A DNA stretch of 64,000 bases. Origin: Closterium sp. NIES-65. Its lineage: Eukaryota > Streptophyta > Zygnematophyceae > Desmidiales > Closteriaceae. A model generated the notes under the pieces. It worked only from the letters and a program-made list of their open reading frames with translations, was not told the DNA's origin and ran no database searches. A program made the translations under genes and the position numbers. Each line of letters opens with the position of its first letter. Positions within the stretch are counted from its first letter, which is position 1. Of this stretch, positions 10,312 through 20,564 are shown one piece after another. The stretch covers positions 997,501 through 1,061,500 of the forward strand of contig CANXME010002307.1 of NCBI GenBank assembly GCA_948144175.1, written 5' to 3'.

Positions 10312-11450
10312 ATGCTGCTCGTCTCGGCGGCGGGAGAGGTGCTCGGCCATGCGACGTACACCGGGCGTGTCCTTTGCACCGACCAGCGTTCCTGCCCAAG
10401 GAGGTCGACGTCGCCCACGACGGAGGTCGTGGCCCTGCGTGCGATTGTTTCGGCAACAAAGTCGACGCCGGACAGGCTGCATGCGAGGCTTGCACATGTC
10501 AGCATGGACACCATCCGGAGCTTGGAAAAGAATGAGGTCGCCACTGGGCTGGACCTCAAGTCGGCGTCCGACGCTGACTCGCCATATGTTTTGTGCGTCA
10601 GCGGGAAGCTAGCGCGACACACCTTCCCCGACCAAGGCTCCGAGGCCGACGACGTGCTGGCTGTCGTGCACATCGACTTGTGCGGGCCGTTTCGCGTGAC
10701 TGCTAAGGATGGTAGCCTGTACTTCTTGCTGCTCAAGGACCGCAAGACCCACTACGTGTGGGTGAGGCCGGTCGCCAAGAAGTCGGACGTGCTGTTGGAG
10801 TTCCAAATGTGGCTGGTGTTGGTGGAGCGGCAGGCGAAGAGGTCGGTGCTGATGCTACGCTCCGACCGAGGAGGGGAGTTCCTCGGAAGGGCGTTCACCA
10901 ACTTCGTGGATGGCAAGGGGATCGTCCACAACCTGACCGGCCCGTACACCCTGCAGCAGATGGGCATGGCGGAGCGGCGAGATGCGGACGGTGGTGGAGT
11001 CGGTGCGGACGATGCTGCTGCACATGGGCGTGCAGCACCACTGGTGTCATCTCGCTCTGCGGCATGCTGTCTGGGTTCGCAACTACCTTGAGCGGTCGAC
11101 GCCGCCGCCGGGGACGACGCCATACCAGCTGCTCACCGGGAAGAAGCCGAACTTGTCGCTGGCATGGGTGTGGGGCTGCATGGCGCAGTTCTTGGTCCCC
11201 GAGTAGCAGCGTGGTGGAAAGTTGAAGCCGAAGGACGAATGGGGCTTTCACCTCAGCGTGTTGAAGGAGAGCAAAGGATGGGAGCTCCTGGACATTGCCG
11301 ACAACTGGGTGGTCCCCACGTCGGACGTGGTGTTCTACGAGGACATGTCACTGGAGGTGTGGAAGTCGGCATATGGGCCGGCATCGGGACGGACGCCAAC
11401 CACCCTGTAGACCGACACCCGGACAGCTACGCTCCCTTCGCTCGCCAAGG
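10312..11450 (+). pseudogene. pol: Integrase of element F
   Basis: Pre-integrase segment LHARLAHVSMDTIRSLEKN, then the rve core with DVLAVVHIDLCGPF (first acidic residue), SVLMLRSDRGGEFLG (second) and the MAERR glutamate region. The C-terminal target-binding part runs on to about 11400 (KPKDEWGFHLSVLKESKGWELLD). The coding sequence belongs to a decayed element. Confidence 0.8.
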
Positions 11451-11527
11451 TCGATGAGTCTGCTGCTGAGGACGTCGAGGATGTCCCCTCTCCCTCCCCC
11501 TCCCCTGTTTCTCCTGCCCCTCCCCTT

Positions 11528-12997
11528 GTGGCTGAACTACGTGGGCTGACTCCGCTGTCGGCCTCTAGCAATGAGGGGAGAAGTGGGACGCCGCCTTCGG
11601 CGCCGGCCGAAAGCATCGCCGGTGGCCGACGTGACAAGCGGCAAGTCGACATGCGTGTGAATTCGACGTTTGTAGGGGAGGAGCAGGCCGAGGAAGAGGA
11701 GCCGACTGTGGTGAAGTCGGCAGAGGGGGCAGTGGCAAGGCAGCAGCTGACAGGGGAGCAGGCAGCAGCGAAGCCGACTACGGAGCAGTCGGCAACTGCG
11801 CAGTCGGCAGGGGAGCTGACCGCAGGGGAGAAATCGGCCGGGACGCCGACTGTGGTGCAGCAGGACACTGCGGGTAGCGACGACCGTGACGATGGCGGGG
11901 ACGCTGAGGAGTCCACCGACAGTGATGTGGTGGAAGTCCAGGGTGGACCAGGGTGTACGGGCCGCCTTCGGAGGCCGCCTGACTTCTTTGTCCCCGCTGC
12001 CTTCACCACGGTGTACGACGTGGATGTCGACGACCTTGTGTACGACGACGCCAAGGACAATGAGGAGCTCAACCCCAACATGCACGCCGACCCCAAGCAC
12101 CGCTGGGACATCTCTACGATGTCGGTGAAGGAGGAGTTGGCTAGTTGGAAGGGTCCGGCGGTGAAAGCCGCCATGGAAGAGGAGATCTGCAGCCTCATCA
12201 ACATGGGCACCTGGGAGCTGGTCGAACGCCCGCCGGGAGTGAACATCATGAAGAACCGGTGGGTGCTGACGACGAAGCACCACAGCGACGACAGTGTCGA
12301 GCGCGAGAAGGCAAGGCTGGTCGTTAAGGGCTTCACTCAGGTGTATGGCGCCGACTATGACAAGACATTTGCGCCGGTGGGCAGCTACGTCACGCTAAGG
12401 ATCTTCCTCAGCATCGTCGCCGTCCCCAACCTCAACCTGATGCAGCTCGACATGAAGAATGCCTTCCTCCAGAGCAAGCTCGACCGGGTGCTGTACATGT
12501 CCCAGCCGGACTACTTCAAGGACGGAACCGGCCGGGTGTGCAAGCTGCTGAAGAGCCTGTACGAGCTGAAGCAGTTGCCGCTGCTGTGTTACTTAGCGCT
12601 CAACGATGTGCTAGTTGGCGCTGGGTAGAAGAAGAGCCAAGTCGACAAGGCCTTGTCCTTCAAGGTCGGCGACGACCAGATGGCCTGCTAGGTGCTGGTC
12701 TACGTCGACGACGTGCTCGTCGCCAGCAGCAGCACTGAGATGCTGAAGGAGCTGAAGGACCTGCTGGAGGTTGCCTTTGAGTTGCGCAAGATCTTGCCGG
12801 TGCAGAAGTACCTCGGGTTGGAGATTGTCCGCGATAGGTTGGCGGGGAAGGTGTGGCTGCACCGGCAAGGCTACGCCGACAAGCTGAGTAGGTGCTTCAT
12901 CAACATGGAGCAGACCGGGCACACCCCAAAGACGCCGGTCTCGGTCGACGGCTACACCGAGCTTACCTTCGACGACGAGGAGGCACAGGATCGCTAG
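11528..12997 (+). pseudogene. pol: Acidic linker and reverse transcriptase of element F
   Basis: The region begins with a linker rich in Glu, Ala and Ser (about 11560-11950). RT follows: MKNRWVLTTKHHSDDS, KARLVVKGFTQVYGADYDKTFAPV, MQLDMKNAFLQS, RVCKLLKSLYELK, the catalytic VLVYVDDVLVASS at about 12690-12730, and EVAFELRKILPVQKYLGLEI. These are the conserved RVT_2 blocks of copia elements in the correct order. Confidence 0.82.
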
Positions 12998-12999
12998 GA

Positions 13000-13710
13000 G
13001 GAGGAGTAACGGCAAAAGGCCAGCTCGCTGCAATTCGCGGCGACGATGACAAGGGCGGGCATCGCCTTCGCCTGCAGCAAGCTGGGGAGCGGTCTCACGT
13101 GAGGAGCGACCAGCACTGGCGTGAGGTCAATCGCTGTCTCTCCAATCTTGCCAAAACGCGTGACACTGCCCTGGAGTTCGGCGGTGGACCTGAGTCGCTG
13201 AAGCTGGTCGGCTACGTGGACGTCGACGACATCGGCAACAAGCAGAATCGGACAAGCACGGGCAGCTACGTGTTTGTCTACAGAGGGGCTGCAGTCTCCT
13301 GGTCGAGCCAGCGCATCAACTGCGCGACGTTGTCGTCGACCGAGTCGGAGTACGTGGCGGCCACCGAAGCCGGCAAGGAGGGATGCCGCCTTCGCTTCCT
13401 CCTTGCAAAGTTGCGGCAGCTAGACGCCGCGAAGCCGACTGTCCTGCAGATGGACAACAAGTCGGCTATCACGGTCGCCAAGGGCATGGGGTTGATGGGC
13501 AACCTCAAGCACATGGAGCGGTGACAAGCCTGGCTGCAGCACATGGCGAAGCGCGGGAAGTTATCGCTGAAGTACATCCCAACCGCTGAGTAGCCGGCCA
13601 ATTTCCTAACAAAGGTGCTGCACTATCCGGCCTTCAACTGGGGCTCCATCGCCATCGGCCAGGTACGCTTGGCCGACGTGGGCGACGGTGACGTCGACTT
13701 GCAGCAGTAG
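13000..13710 (+). pseudogene. pol: RNase H region of element F
   Basis: Copia RNase H landmarks: LKLVGYVDVDDIG, RTSTGSYVFVYRGAAVSWSS, TLSSTESEYVAATEAGKE, VLQMDNKSAITVAKG and the terminal NFLTKVL. It ends near 13710, about 500 bases before the polypurine tract. That is a longer gap than in elements C, H and K. Confidence 0.78.
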
Positions 13711-14212
13711 GTGCCATGCCCTCTTGCATGGCTGGTGTGCTGTGCTTGGGGTGCACGCCGACGAGCTATTCTCTGAGAAGTGCTGCCGTGTGGGCTGGGG
13801 GCCCAAGCGTGAATGCGAGAGGGGATTGTCAACGGAAATTGGGTGTGGCCTCGTCCCCGCTTGGGCGGAGCTGACCCCGTGGTCGGGTGTAAAGAGGAGT
13901 GCAGCCGACCTGCAGCAATGGGCGAGCTGGTCGATGAGGTGGTCGACCTGCACAGGGGCCACTGCAATGGCGCCAACTTTGGGAGGGCGCCAACTTCGGG
14001 AGGGCGCCAACTTCGGGTGGTCGATTTGGGAGGTCGACCTGTGGAGGGCGTCGACTTAGTGACGCCGACTTAGGGCAGCCGACTTGGGTGGTCGGCTGAC
14101 AGGTGTGCTGGTCGACCTGCAGCTGGTCGACCCGGATTGATGTCGACCTGGTGGTCGACTGAACCTGGTGGTCGACGAAGGAGAGGCCGTCGTTGACGTC
14201 AAGAGGGGAGAT
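13711..14212 (+). repeat. GTCGAC-rich untranslated spacer and polypurine tract of element F
   Basis: No gene is seen here. Between RNase H and the 3' LTR the sequence is built of degenerate units around GGTCGACCTG and GGCGCCAACTTCGGGAG; the latter occurs as three near copies at about 13970-14010. GTCGAC occurs repeatedly from 14030 onward. The tract AAGAGGGGAGAT at 14201-14212 precedes the LTR start TGAGGACGCC and is the likely polypurine tract. Confidence 0.65.
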
Positions 14213-14820
14213 TGAGGACGCCGAGCAGCTGGGCATTGAGCAGGAGGGCGCCGAGTTTGTGCAGCCGGTGGCCAACCGAGCCGGTCGACCAGGCCGTGGT
14301 CGACACTCGCGTACATCGCCAGGTGGAGTGTGCGAGGCCGACCTCGGGGGTGGTATCCCGAGGTCGCTGTGGCTGGTGGGCGCAGTCGCTGGCTTGGAGT
14401 CAACCTGGGCACCTGCACTATGCACGTGACAAGGATGAGTGCACCAATCAGATGCGCGCACCTGCAAAGCAGATGCACCGTTGTCCTGCGGGTGAAATGC
14501 CGTGCAGCTGACTTGCTGCAGCGGTGGCACACCGTGGACGTGCAATGTTGGCAAGCCGCGACCTTGCTCTGCTGGAGCGCGGTCGACCAAGTCGTGTTGG
14601 CACGCGATCGGCCATGCTGTGCTGGTAGTCGTGTTAGCATGCCTTGCTAGGTCTGATGTAGCCAACTTTGTTGCTACCATCCTGAATCATTGTTGTCAAC
14701 ATTCTTTAGTGAAACTCTTGCCAAATTGCCCCGTAAATGACTAAGGAACGAACGCAGAGATCACACAAGCACCCGTGCCTAGCCCGTAGCCTTGCTCCCG
14801 TTGTAGTAGTTGTCTCCGCA
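14213..14820 (+). repeat. 3' LTR of element F (608 bp)
   Basis: It starts TGAGGACGCC after the polypurine tract and ends TCTCCGCA. From 14371 it aligns with 1569-2017. The downstream neighbour at 14821 is sequence of element G's LTR. Confidence 0.75.
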
Positions 14821-15247
14821 GCTTTGAGTACAACTTTGAACATCCAAGTGTGGTTGGATTTGCTGACCTAGCTAGGACGTTTTCTATCCTTCTCTAGCCT
14901 TTCTCCCCTAGGACTCAACCTTCTGTGAGTTCCCAGGATGACCCAACCTCTTAAGAGTCCCCTAGGCAATGTTGTACTCACCTCTTCCTTGCATCAACGA
15001 AACTACACGTTTTTCACACAAGCTTACATTTTCGTTCACTGCATAGCGCATATACCTTTGATGAATCTAAGCAATATACCGTTGGAAATTAAACAACTGA
15101 AGCTAACTTCTATCCAAGTCTGAGCCTTGTATGTTATTGTGGCGAATTGTGACAGCGTTTTGAACAGAGACGGTTCGAAGTCATCAGATTCTGCTTAGGC
15201 AGTTTCATGGGCATCCGCGACCCCTACGTGGACTCTAGACTACAACA
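14821..15247 (+). repeat. 5' LTR of element G (3' part)
   Basis: It aligns with 27635-27991: shared blocks are GAACATCCAAGTGTGGTTGG, GACCTAGCTAGGACGTTTT and GCATCCGCGACCCCTACGTG. It ends TACAACA at 15247, and the primer site TGGTATCAGAGC lies at 15250. The first part of this LTR is displaced to the left by element F, outside the window. Confidence 0.82.
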
Positions 15248-15249
15248 AG

Positions 15250-15261
15250 TGGTATCAGAGC
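15250..15261 (+). other. Primer binding site of element G
   Basis: TGGTATCAGAGC, complementary to initiator tRNA-Met, two bases inside the LTR end. Confidence 0.9.
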
Positions 15262-15286
15262 TGTTCAAGTCTGTTCGTGGGTGAAT

Positions 15287-16011
15287 ATGGAGGCTCAAGG
15301 TTTTGTTTCAGCTGGTCCCAGCAGCAGTGGTGGTGTGAGAGGCGTTGGGGAAGCGAGAAGAGGTGTGGCAGGCGGGTCTACGGCGGCGTCCGTTTCAGCA
15401 CCAGCTAAGGATGATGTGAAGGCATTCAACTTAGAGAAGTTCTCTGGGGAGGATTGGGCATTGTGAAGCTTCTCTTAAATCATTATGGGCTGCTTGAGGT
15501 GATGGTTGGAGAATTGAAGAGGACTTCGAACGAAGGAGCGACCAAGGAATGGGATCGCCTTTCCAAGGATGGATTCTTCCTTCTCTCCCAATGCCTCTTA
15601 TCCAACCAGCTGCACCATATCAAGCATCTCATCAAGGAAGTTCAGTGTGGTCCTAAGGCATGGAAGATCTTGAAGGATGTCCATGCCTCAAGCAGCGAAG
15701 CAATGGTGGTGGTGCTCGAGCGACAACTCCATGCGGTGAAAATCAATGAGGGTGACGCGGTGCAAGGAGCGTTTGATCAACGCCGTGACCTCTATGTGAA
15801 TCTCTCTGCTGCTGGTGTGGATTACAATGAGATGATCAAGTGTGGCAAGGCTTTCTCCCTGCTGCCGGAGTCGTGGGGGCCCTTTGTGGTCAACCTCAAT
15901 GGCATGAAGGACTCGTGGTCCCTTGAATGGATTCGCGCGCAAGTTCTTCAAGAGGAGTTTCGGAGGAAGGAGCTGATCGCCGCTGCCGGTGAAGGTGGAG
16001 GCTCTGCTTAA
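15287..16011 (+). pseudogene. gag: Gag of element G
   Basis: I chose the ATG at 15287 (MEAQGFVSAGPSSSGG) because it is the first in frame after the primer site. Copia Gag landmarks follow: FNLEKFSGEDW near residue 55, MVGELKRTSNEGATKEWDRL, VQCGPKAWKILKDVHAS and KCGKAFSLLPESWGPFVVNL, with SLEWIRAQVLQEEFRRKE near the end. It is clearly related to element C's Gag. Confidence 0.78.
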
Positions 16012-16014
16012 GGC

Positions 16015-17650
16015 ATGAAGGGCCTCAAGGGGTGTGGCAGCAAGAAAGAGAAGGCCAAGGAAGGCTCTGGAGGGGAGCAGCATTCAGGAGGGAAGTGTGG
16101 CAACAAGGGAGGCATGCAGTGTGGCGGCAAGTGTTGGTATTGCCATGTGCAAGGTCACCCATTGTTCAAATGCCGCAAGCTACCTGACTGTTGGAGGCCT
16201 GGTCAGCCATCCATTGAGGGCTCCAAGGGTGTTCATGGAGCTAAGGGAGAAGGCATGGGCAGTGAGGAGGGCGATGGAGGTGCTGGCGGATACGACGGCA
16301 TCTCCCACCATGTAGGAGAGGCGTGCTCCGAGGACATGGTTGTGCCGGCCAGCAAGGTTGCTCTTCACCGCTCCTCCCATTGGGTCATCGACACGGGAGC
16401 CTTCATGACCATGACCAACCGAGAGGATCTACTGGACGAAGTAAGGCCATCAAAGGCAGCCACCATCGTTTCAGCCATGGGCCAAGTTGTACCCGTGCGT
16501 GGCAAGGGGAGAGCCATGTTCACAAGTGCGGATGGGAGGCTTGTGGGGCTGAAGCGTGTTCTCCTTGTTCCTGGATTGTGTGCCAACCTACTCTCTACCA
16601 AGGCCCTGAGTGAGGCAGGGCTGGAGATGGAGATGCTGGGCGCAAAGGTTTTCAAGGCAACTCTGGATGGGCGCGTGTTGTGGGACCTCCGAAGCGGCAA
16701 GAACATGCACCGGTCCATGTGGGAGATACCGGTGCTGCCATGGAAGGAGGCGGCTGCGCGCTTGGCTGCTGGAGATGTGAAAGGAGGGCATGTTAACCAC
16801 GTGGACAATGGAGGAGGTGGTGATGACAATGATGGTGGGCTCCTTGGGCATGGAGCTGTGCTACCAAGTGTAGCTCCTAGCACGGGTGAAACAGATTGGC
16901 CCACCGCACACCGTCACTTTGGCCACATGGCGCTACCTCAGTTGCAGCAGCTGTTTAAGGAGGAAAGATTGGAGGGGCTGAGGTTAAAGGGGGAACCCAA
17001 GGAGGTGGGTTCTTGTGAGACTTGCTTGACCAGCAAGTTCTCACGGTTTCCCTTCCATTCGGTGGAGGGGAAGTCAAGGGACCCAATGGAGCTCGTGCAG
17101 GGAGCCCTGTGTTCTATGACCATGGTGGATGCAAGACGAGGCTCACCTGGTCCTTTCCATTTGCAAAGAAGAGTGATGCTGCAAAGGTCATTGTTGAAGA
17201 GTGGCTGCCCATGGTGGAGTGAGAGAGTGGCAAGAGGATGAAGGCGATTCACAGCGACCGTGGTGGGGGTTCTTGGGAGCAGAGTTCCGGAGCTGGCTGA
17301 AGCAGCTTGGCATCAAGCAGTAGCTCACCACGGCCTACACCGCTCAGTCCAATGGCGTGGCAGAGAGAGCGAACCGGACCATCATGGAGGGCGGGAGAAC
17401 GATATTGGTGGACTCGGATCTACCCTTGCGGTTCTGGCCCCTCGCTATTCGCCATGCCACCGTCATCAAGAACCGAGTGTTGACCCATGTGGGAGAGCAG
17501 CATTGGGTCCCTATGGAGAAGTGGAGAGGCAAGAAGCCCCTGGTGGACATGCTTCGAGTCTTCGGGTGCATCGAATTCGTGCACGTCCCTAAGGAGAAGT
17601 GTGACAAGCTTCAAGTGGCGGCGGTGCGGGCTGTTCATTTGACACTTGCA
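16015..17650 (+). pseudogene. pol: Zinc knuckle, protease and integrase of element G
   Basis: The knuckle CWYCHVQGHPLFKC lies at about 16132-16173 with standard CCHC spacing. The protease active site is HWVIDTGAFMTMTNREDLLDEV at about 16380-16445, followed by GLKRVLLVPGLCANLLSTKALSE. The pre-integrase domain is HRHFGHMALPQLQQLF plus CETCLTSKFSRFPF. The rve core continues to about 17650, with VAERANRTIMEGGRT and AIRHATVIKNRVLTHVG near the end. Several breaks are present. Confidence 0.8.
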
Positions 17651-18285
17651 TAAGGGAGCAAAGGGTGGCTCATGTGGGACCCAAAAGCCAACACTGTCTT
17701 CACCACCAAAGATGCCAAGTTCGTAGAAGGTCTCATGTCAAGGAGTGGTTGGAGCGAGGGAGTAGCAAGGTCACCATTCCGCTTGGAATAGAGGTGGAAA
17801 CGAATGACCCACTTCTCATTCCCATCGAGTTCTTCCGAAGTGATGGAGGTGTCGCATGACATGTGAGCTGCTGAAGGGGAGGCAGCAGAGGTGGAGGTAG
17901 TCTTCCAGCAAGAGCAGGCCCCTATAGCTGAGAGAGGTGATGCCGAGGAGGAGGTGCAGCAGCCTGCACCATCCCCTACACTTCCACCAAGGTGGACAAC
18001 CCAAGGGAAGCGTGGTGCTGTCCGTGGTGGAGTTAAGGAAGGTGCAGCCAAGGAGAGGCCCGAAAGAGCTGCTCGCCCGAGGGATTTTCTCAAGTATGAA
18101 AGGTTTGGTGGTCCCAAGGCATTGCTGGTCCAGGAGGAGGAAGATGATGAGGAGAAGGGAGCCGAGGGACAGACGGAGCAGATTTGCTGCTTCGGAGTGA
18201 ACTTACCTCATGAACCGGCTTCAATGGAGGAAGCACTTGCTGGAGATGATCAAGAGGCTTAGCTGGCCTCAAGAGAAGATGAGTT
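17651..18285 (+). pseudogene. pol: Integrase C-terminus and glutamate-rich linker of element G
   Basis: Residual integrase C-terminal coding is followed by an acidic, low-complexity linker. It includes GDAEEEVQQPAPSPTLPP and the segment before RT, PRDFLKYERFGGPKALL at about 18075-18125. Linkers of this kind join integrase and RT in copia Pol and are poorly conserved. I see no separate gene. Confidence 0.6.
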
Positions 18286-18880
18286 TTAGAGCCACATGGA
18301 GAATGGAACGTGGACCCTCACCAATCTGCCCTCGGGAAGAAAGAGATTGGACTGCACATGGATATTACGTGTGAAGACCGATGCGGAGGGGAAGTTGGAG
18401 AGGCGCAAAACAAGCCTTGTGATCAATGGCTTCCAGCAGAAGGAGTAGGTTGACTTTAAGGAGGTGTTTGCTCCTGTTGCCAAGGCTCCTTTGCTCCAGG
18501 TGTTGCTAGCAGCTGCTGCTGTTTGCGGTTGGAAGGTGGAGCAAATGGATGTGAAGACAGTGTACCTCTATGGCGTGGTAGGTGAGGAGATCCATATGAA
18601 GCAGCCAAAGGGGTACGGCGATGGGAGCGGACGTGTTTGCAGGCTCAACAAGGCCATACATGGCCTCAAGCAAGCTCCAAGGTGCTGGTATACAAGGCTG
18701 GTGGAGGTGTTAGAAGCTCTTGGCTTCCAAGTTAGCGGGTGCGACGAGAGTCTCTTCATGACCGAGGGGGAGGAGGAGAAGGTGTTTTTCCTTGTCTACG
18801 TGGATGACATTCTCCTCTTCTCTCCATCCCTGGAGAGGATCAATGAGGTGCAAGGGAAGCTGAAGAAGACCTTTTAATGC
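18286..18880 (+). pseudogene. pol: Reverse transcriptase of element G
   Basis: RVT_2 blocks: FAPVAKAPLLQVLLAAAAV, QMDVKTVYLYG, QPKGYGDGSGRVCRLNKAIHGLKQAPRCWY and the catalytic FLVYVDDILLFS at about 18790-18825. The order is normal. The sequence belongs to a decayed element. Confidence 0.8.
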
Positions 18881-19748
18881 AAGGCCCTTGGACCAGTGGG
18901 GTATTACCTTGGTCTTCACGTGGAACGGGACGGGGTGAAGGGATGGTTGAGGCTTCACCAACATAAGTACCTTGCAGCCATGGGGGAGAGGTATAGGCTG
19001 GAGGAAGGGAGGAGTGTGAAGACTCCTCTACCGTCAGGGTTTCAACTACACCTTGATAAAGAGGAGGGTGAGGTGTTGGAGCCCGAGTTGCAGCGTCGGT
19101 TCCAGTCAATGGTTGGGAGCTTGATGTATGCTTCGGTCAACACTCGCCCCGATATTGCGTTCTCGGTTTCGTAGCTGGCTCGTGTGGTGTCTGGGTCCCT
19201 TCAAGAGCACCTTGATGCAGCAGAGAGGCTGATGAGGTACTGCATGGCAACCTCAAGGGTGGGGCTGCATTATTCAGTCCATGGGCAGCTGAAGCAAAAG
19301 GGAGTGGAGGAGGTGAGCATGAAGATCGGTGCACCTGCAAGGCGTTGACACTTGTACCTCTCGTGCTTCACCAATGCTACCTGGGCAAGTGACATGAGTG
19401 ATGCAATATCCCATGGTAGCTATGTATGCTGTGTTGGAGGGAGTCCAGTGAGCTGGAAGTCTAAGAAGCAAGGGGAGATAGCTCACTTATCAACGGATAG
19501 CGAGTACATGGTGTTGTTTTATGGGGTCAAGGAGGTGGTTTGGATGAGAAGATTGCTTTAGGAGTTGGGGCAGGAGCGAGAGGGTCCTACACCTGTGTTT
19601 TGTGACAGCCAAGGAGCAATTGCAATGGCTCGCAATGCTGCGCTGCATGGGCTGAACAAGCACATGCATATCAAATGGCATTGGGTGAGGAAGGAGGTGA
19701 AGAAGGGCACGGTCTCCTTGCACTACATCAACACTACCAAGCAACCTG
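18881..19748 (+). pseudogene. pol: RT thumb and RNase H of element G, interrupted by element H
   Basis: Thumb and connection segments (YYLGLHVERDGVKGWLRLHQHKY, FQSMVGSLMYASVNTRPDIAFS) are followed by RNase H (GSPVSWKSKKQGEIAHLSTDSEYM and VFCDSQGAIAMARNAALHG, then KHMHIKWHWVRKEV). Element H is inserted near the RNase H C-terminus. The remaining codons lie at 26914-26990 (FLTKRLAEYQHWN). Confidence 0.8.
19744..19748. repeat. Target site duplication of element H (left copy, ACCTG)
   Basis: ACCTG directly before the LTR start TGTCAAAC at 19749. The partner is 26909-26913. Confidence 0.88.
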
Positions 19749-19879
19749 TGTCAAACATTATATATGTTGTGCTTGTTTAGGCTACAGTTGGTTAGCCTAT
19801 ATGGGGTACACAATTCTATGGTTAGGTACTTGTACTGATTTCACTTTGGTTCATTCATTCCTGTTCGTTCATTTCAACA
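19749..19879 (+). repeat. 5' LTR of element H (131 bp)
   Basis: It starts TGTCAAACATTATATATG and ends CATTTCAACA. The primer site TGGTATAGAGCAGG starts at 19880. The 3' copy at 26816-26908 is nearly identical but lacks about 38 bases near its end. Confidence 0.9.
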
Positions 19880-19899
19880 TGGTATAGAGCAGGTCCTTC

Positions 19900-20564
19900 G
19901 CTAGGACCGTTTTTTAGGGCCCACCACTACCTACCTACTACGCCCTAGGGCGCCTCGTTCTTCATGGCCCACTAAGGCCCCGCGACCCGCCCCTTAGCGA
20001 CCTAGGCGCCGCCCCTCAAGGCCCCGTCGGCCCACGCGCTCACCCCTTAAGGCCCCGCGCTCGCCCCTTAGTGACCGCGTCGGCCCCGCGATCGCCCCTA
20101 ACGGCCCCGTCGGCCCCGCGCTCACCTCCCTAGAGGCCCCCGTCGGCCCCGCGCTCGCCCTTAGCGGCCCCTTACGGCCCCGCGCTCGCCCCTACAGGCC
20201 CCGAACGGCCCCGCGCTTGCCTTTAGCGGCCCCTTACGGCCCCGCGCTCGCCCGTAGAGGCCTCGAACGGCCCCGCTCTCGCCCCTAGAGGCCCCGAACG
20301 GCCCCGCCAGAACGAGCCACCCGAACCGAGCCGCCCAGCCCGAACCGAGCAGCCCGAACCGAGACGCCCAGCCCGAACCGAGCCGCCCAGCCCAAACCGA
20401 GCTGCGCCGCCCGAACCTAGCCGCGCCGCCCTTCCCGAGCTGCGCCGCCCTACCTTAACTGAGCCGCGCCGCCCGTACTGGACCGAGCCGCCCTACCTGA
20501 GTCGCACTGCCTACTGTTTTTGGGGTGCACCTACTGCTACTCTACTGCTACTCCTACTACTGCT
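19900..20564 (+). repeat. GC-rich repetitive leader of element H
   Basis: Untranslated stretch with two repeat zones: GGCCCCGCGCTCGCCC(C/T)TA-type units at about 19970-20310 and CCGAACCGAGCCGCCCAG-type units at about 20320-20500. No gene is called. It occupies the same place as the differently composed leaders of A, K, L and M. Confidence 0.75.

Larger units (their letters stand above)
1569..14820 (+). mobile_element. Element F: Ty1/copia retrotransposon, interrupted by element C
   Basis: Parts in order: 5' LTR remainder (1569-2017), primer site, gag (about 2480-3330), element C inserted at 3331-9733 with target duplication CTAGC, then protease (about 9952-10296), integrase (about 10312-11450), reverse transcriptase (about 11528-12997), RNase H (about 13000-13710), a GTCGAC-rich spacer, polypurine tract and 3' LTR (14213-14820). 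Element A cuts the 5' LTR on the left. On the right, sequence of G's 5' LTR begins directly at 14821, so F sits inside G. F is clearly decayed, with roughly half a dozen or more breaks, and is older than C. Confidence 0.85.

Noticed and set aside
15120-15250. tRNA gene near element G's primer site
   Set aside because: Only the 12-base tRNA-complementary primer site is present, with no cloverleaf around it.
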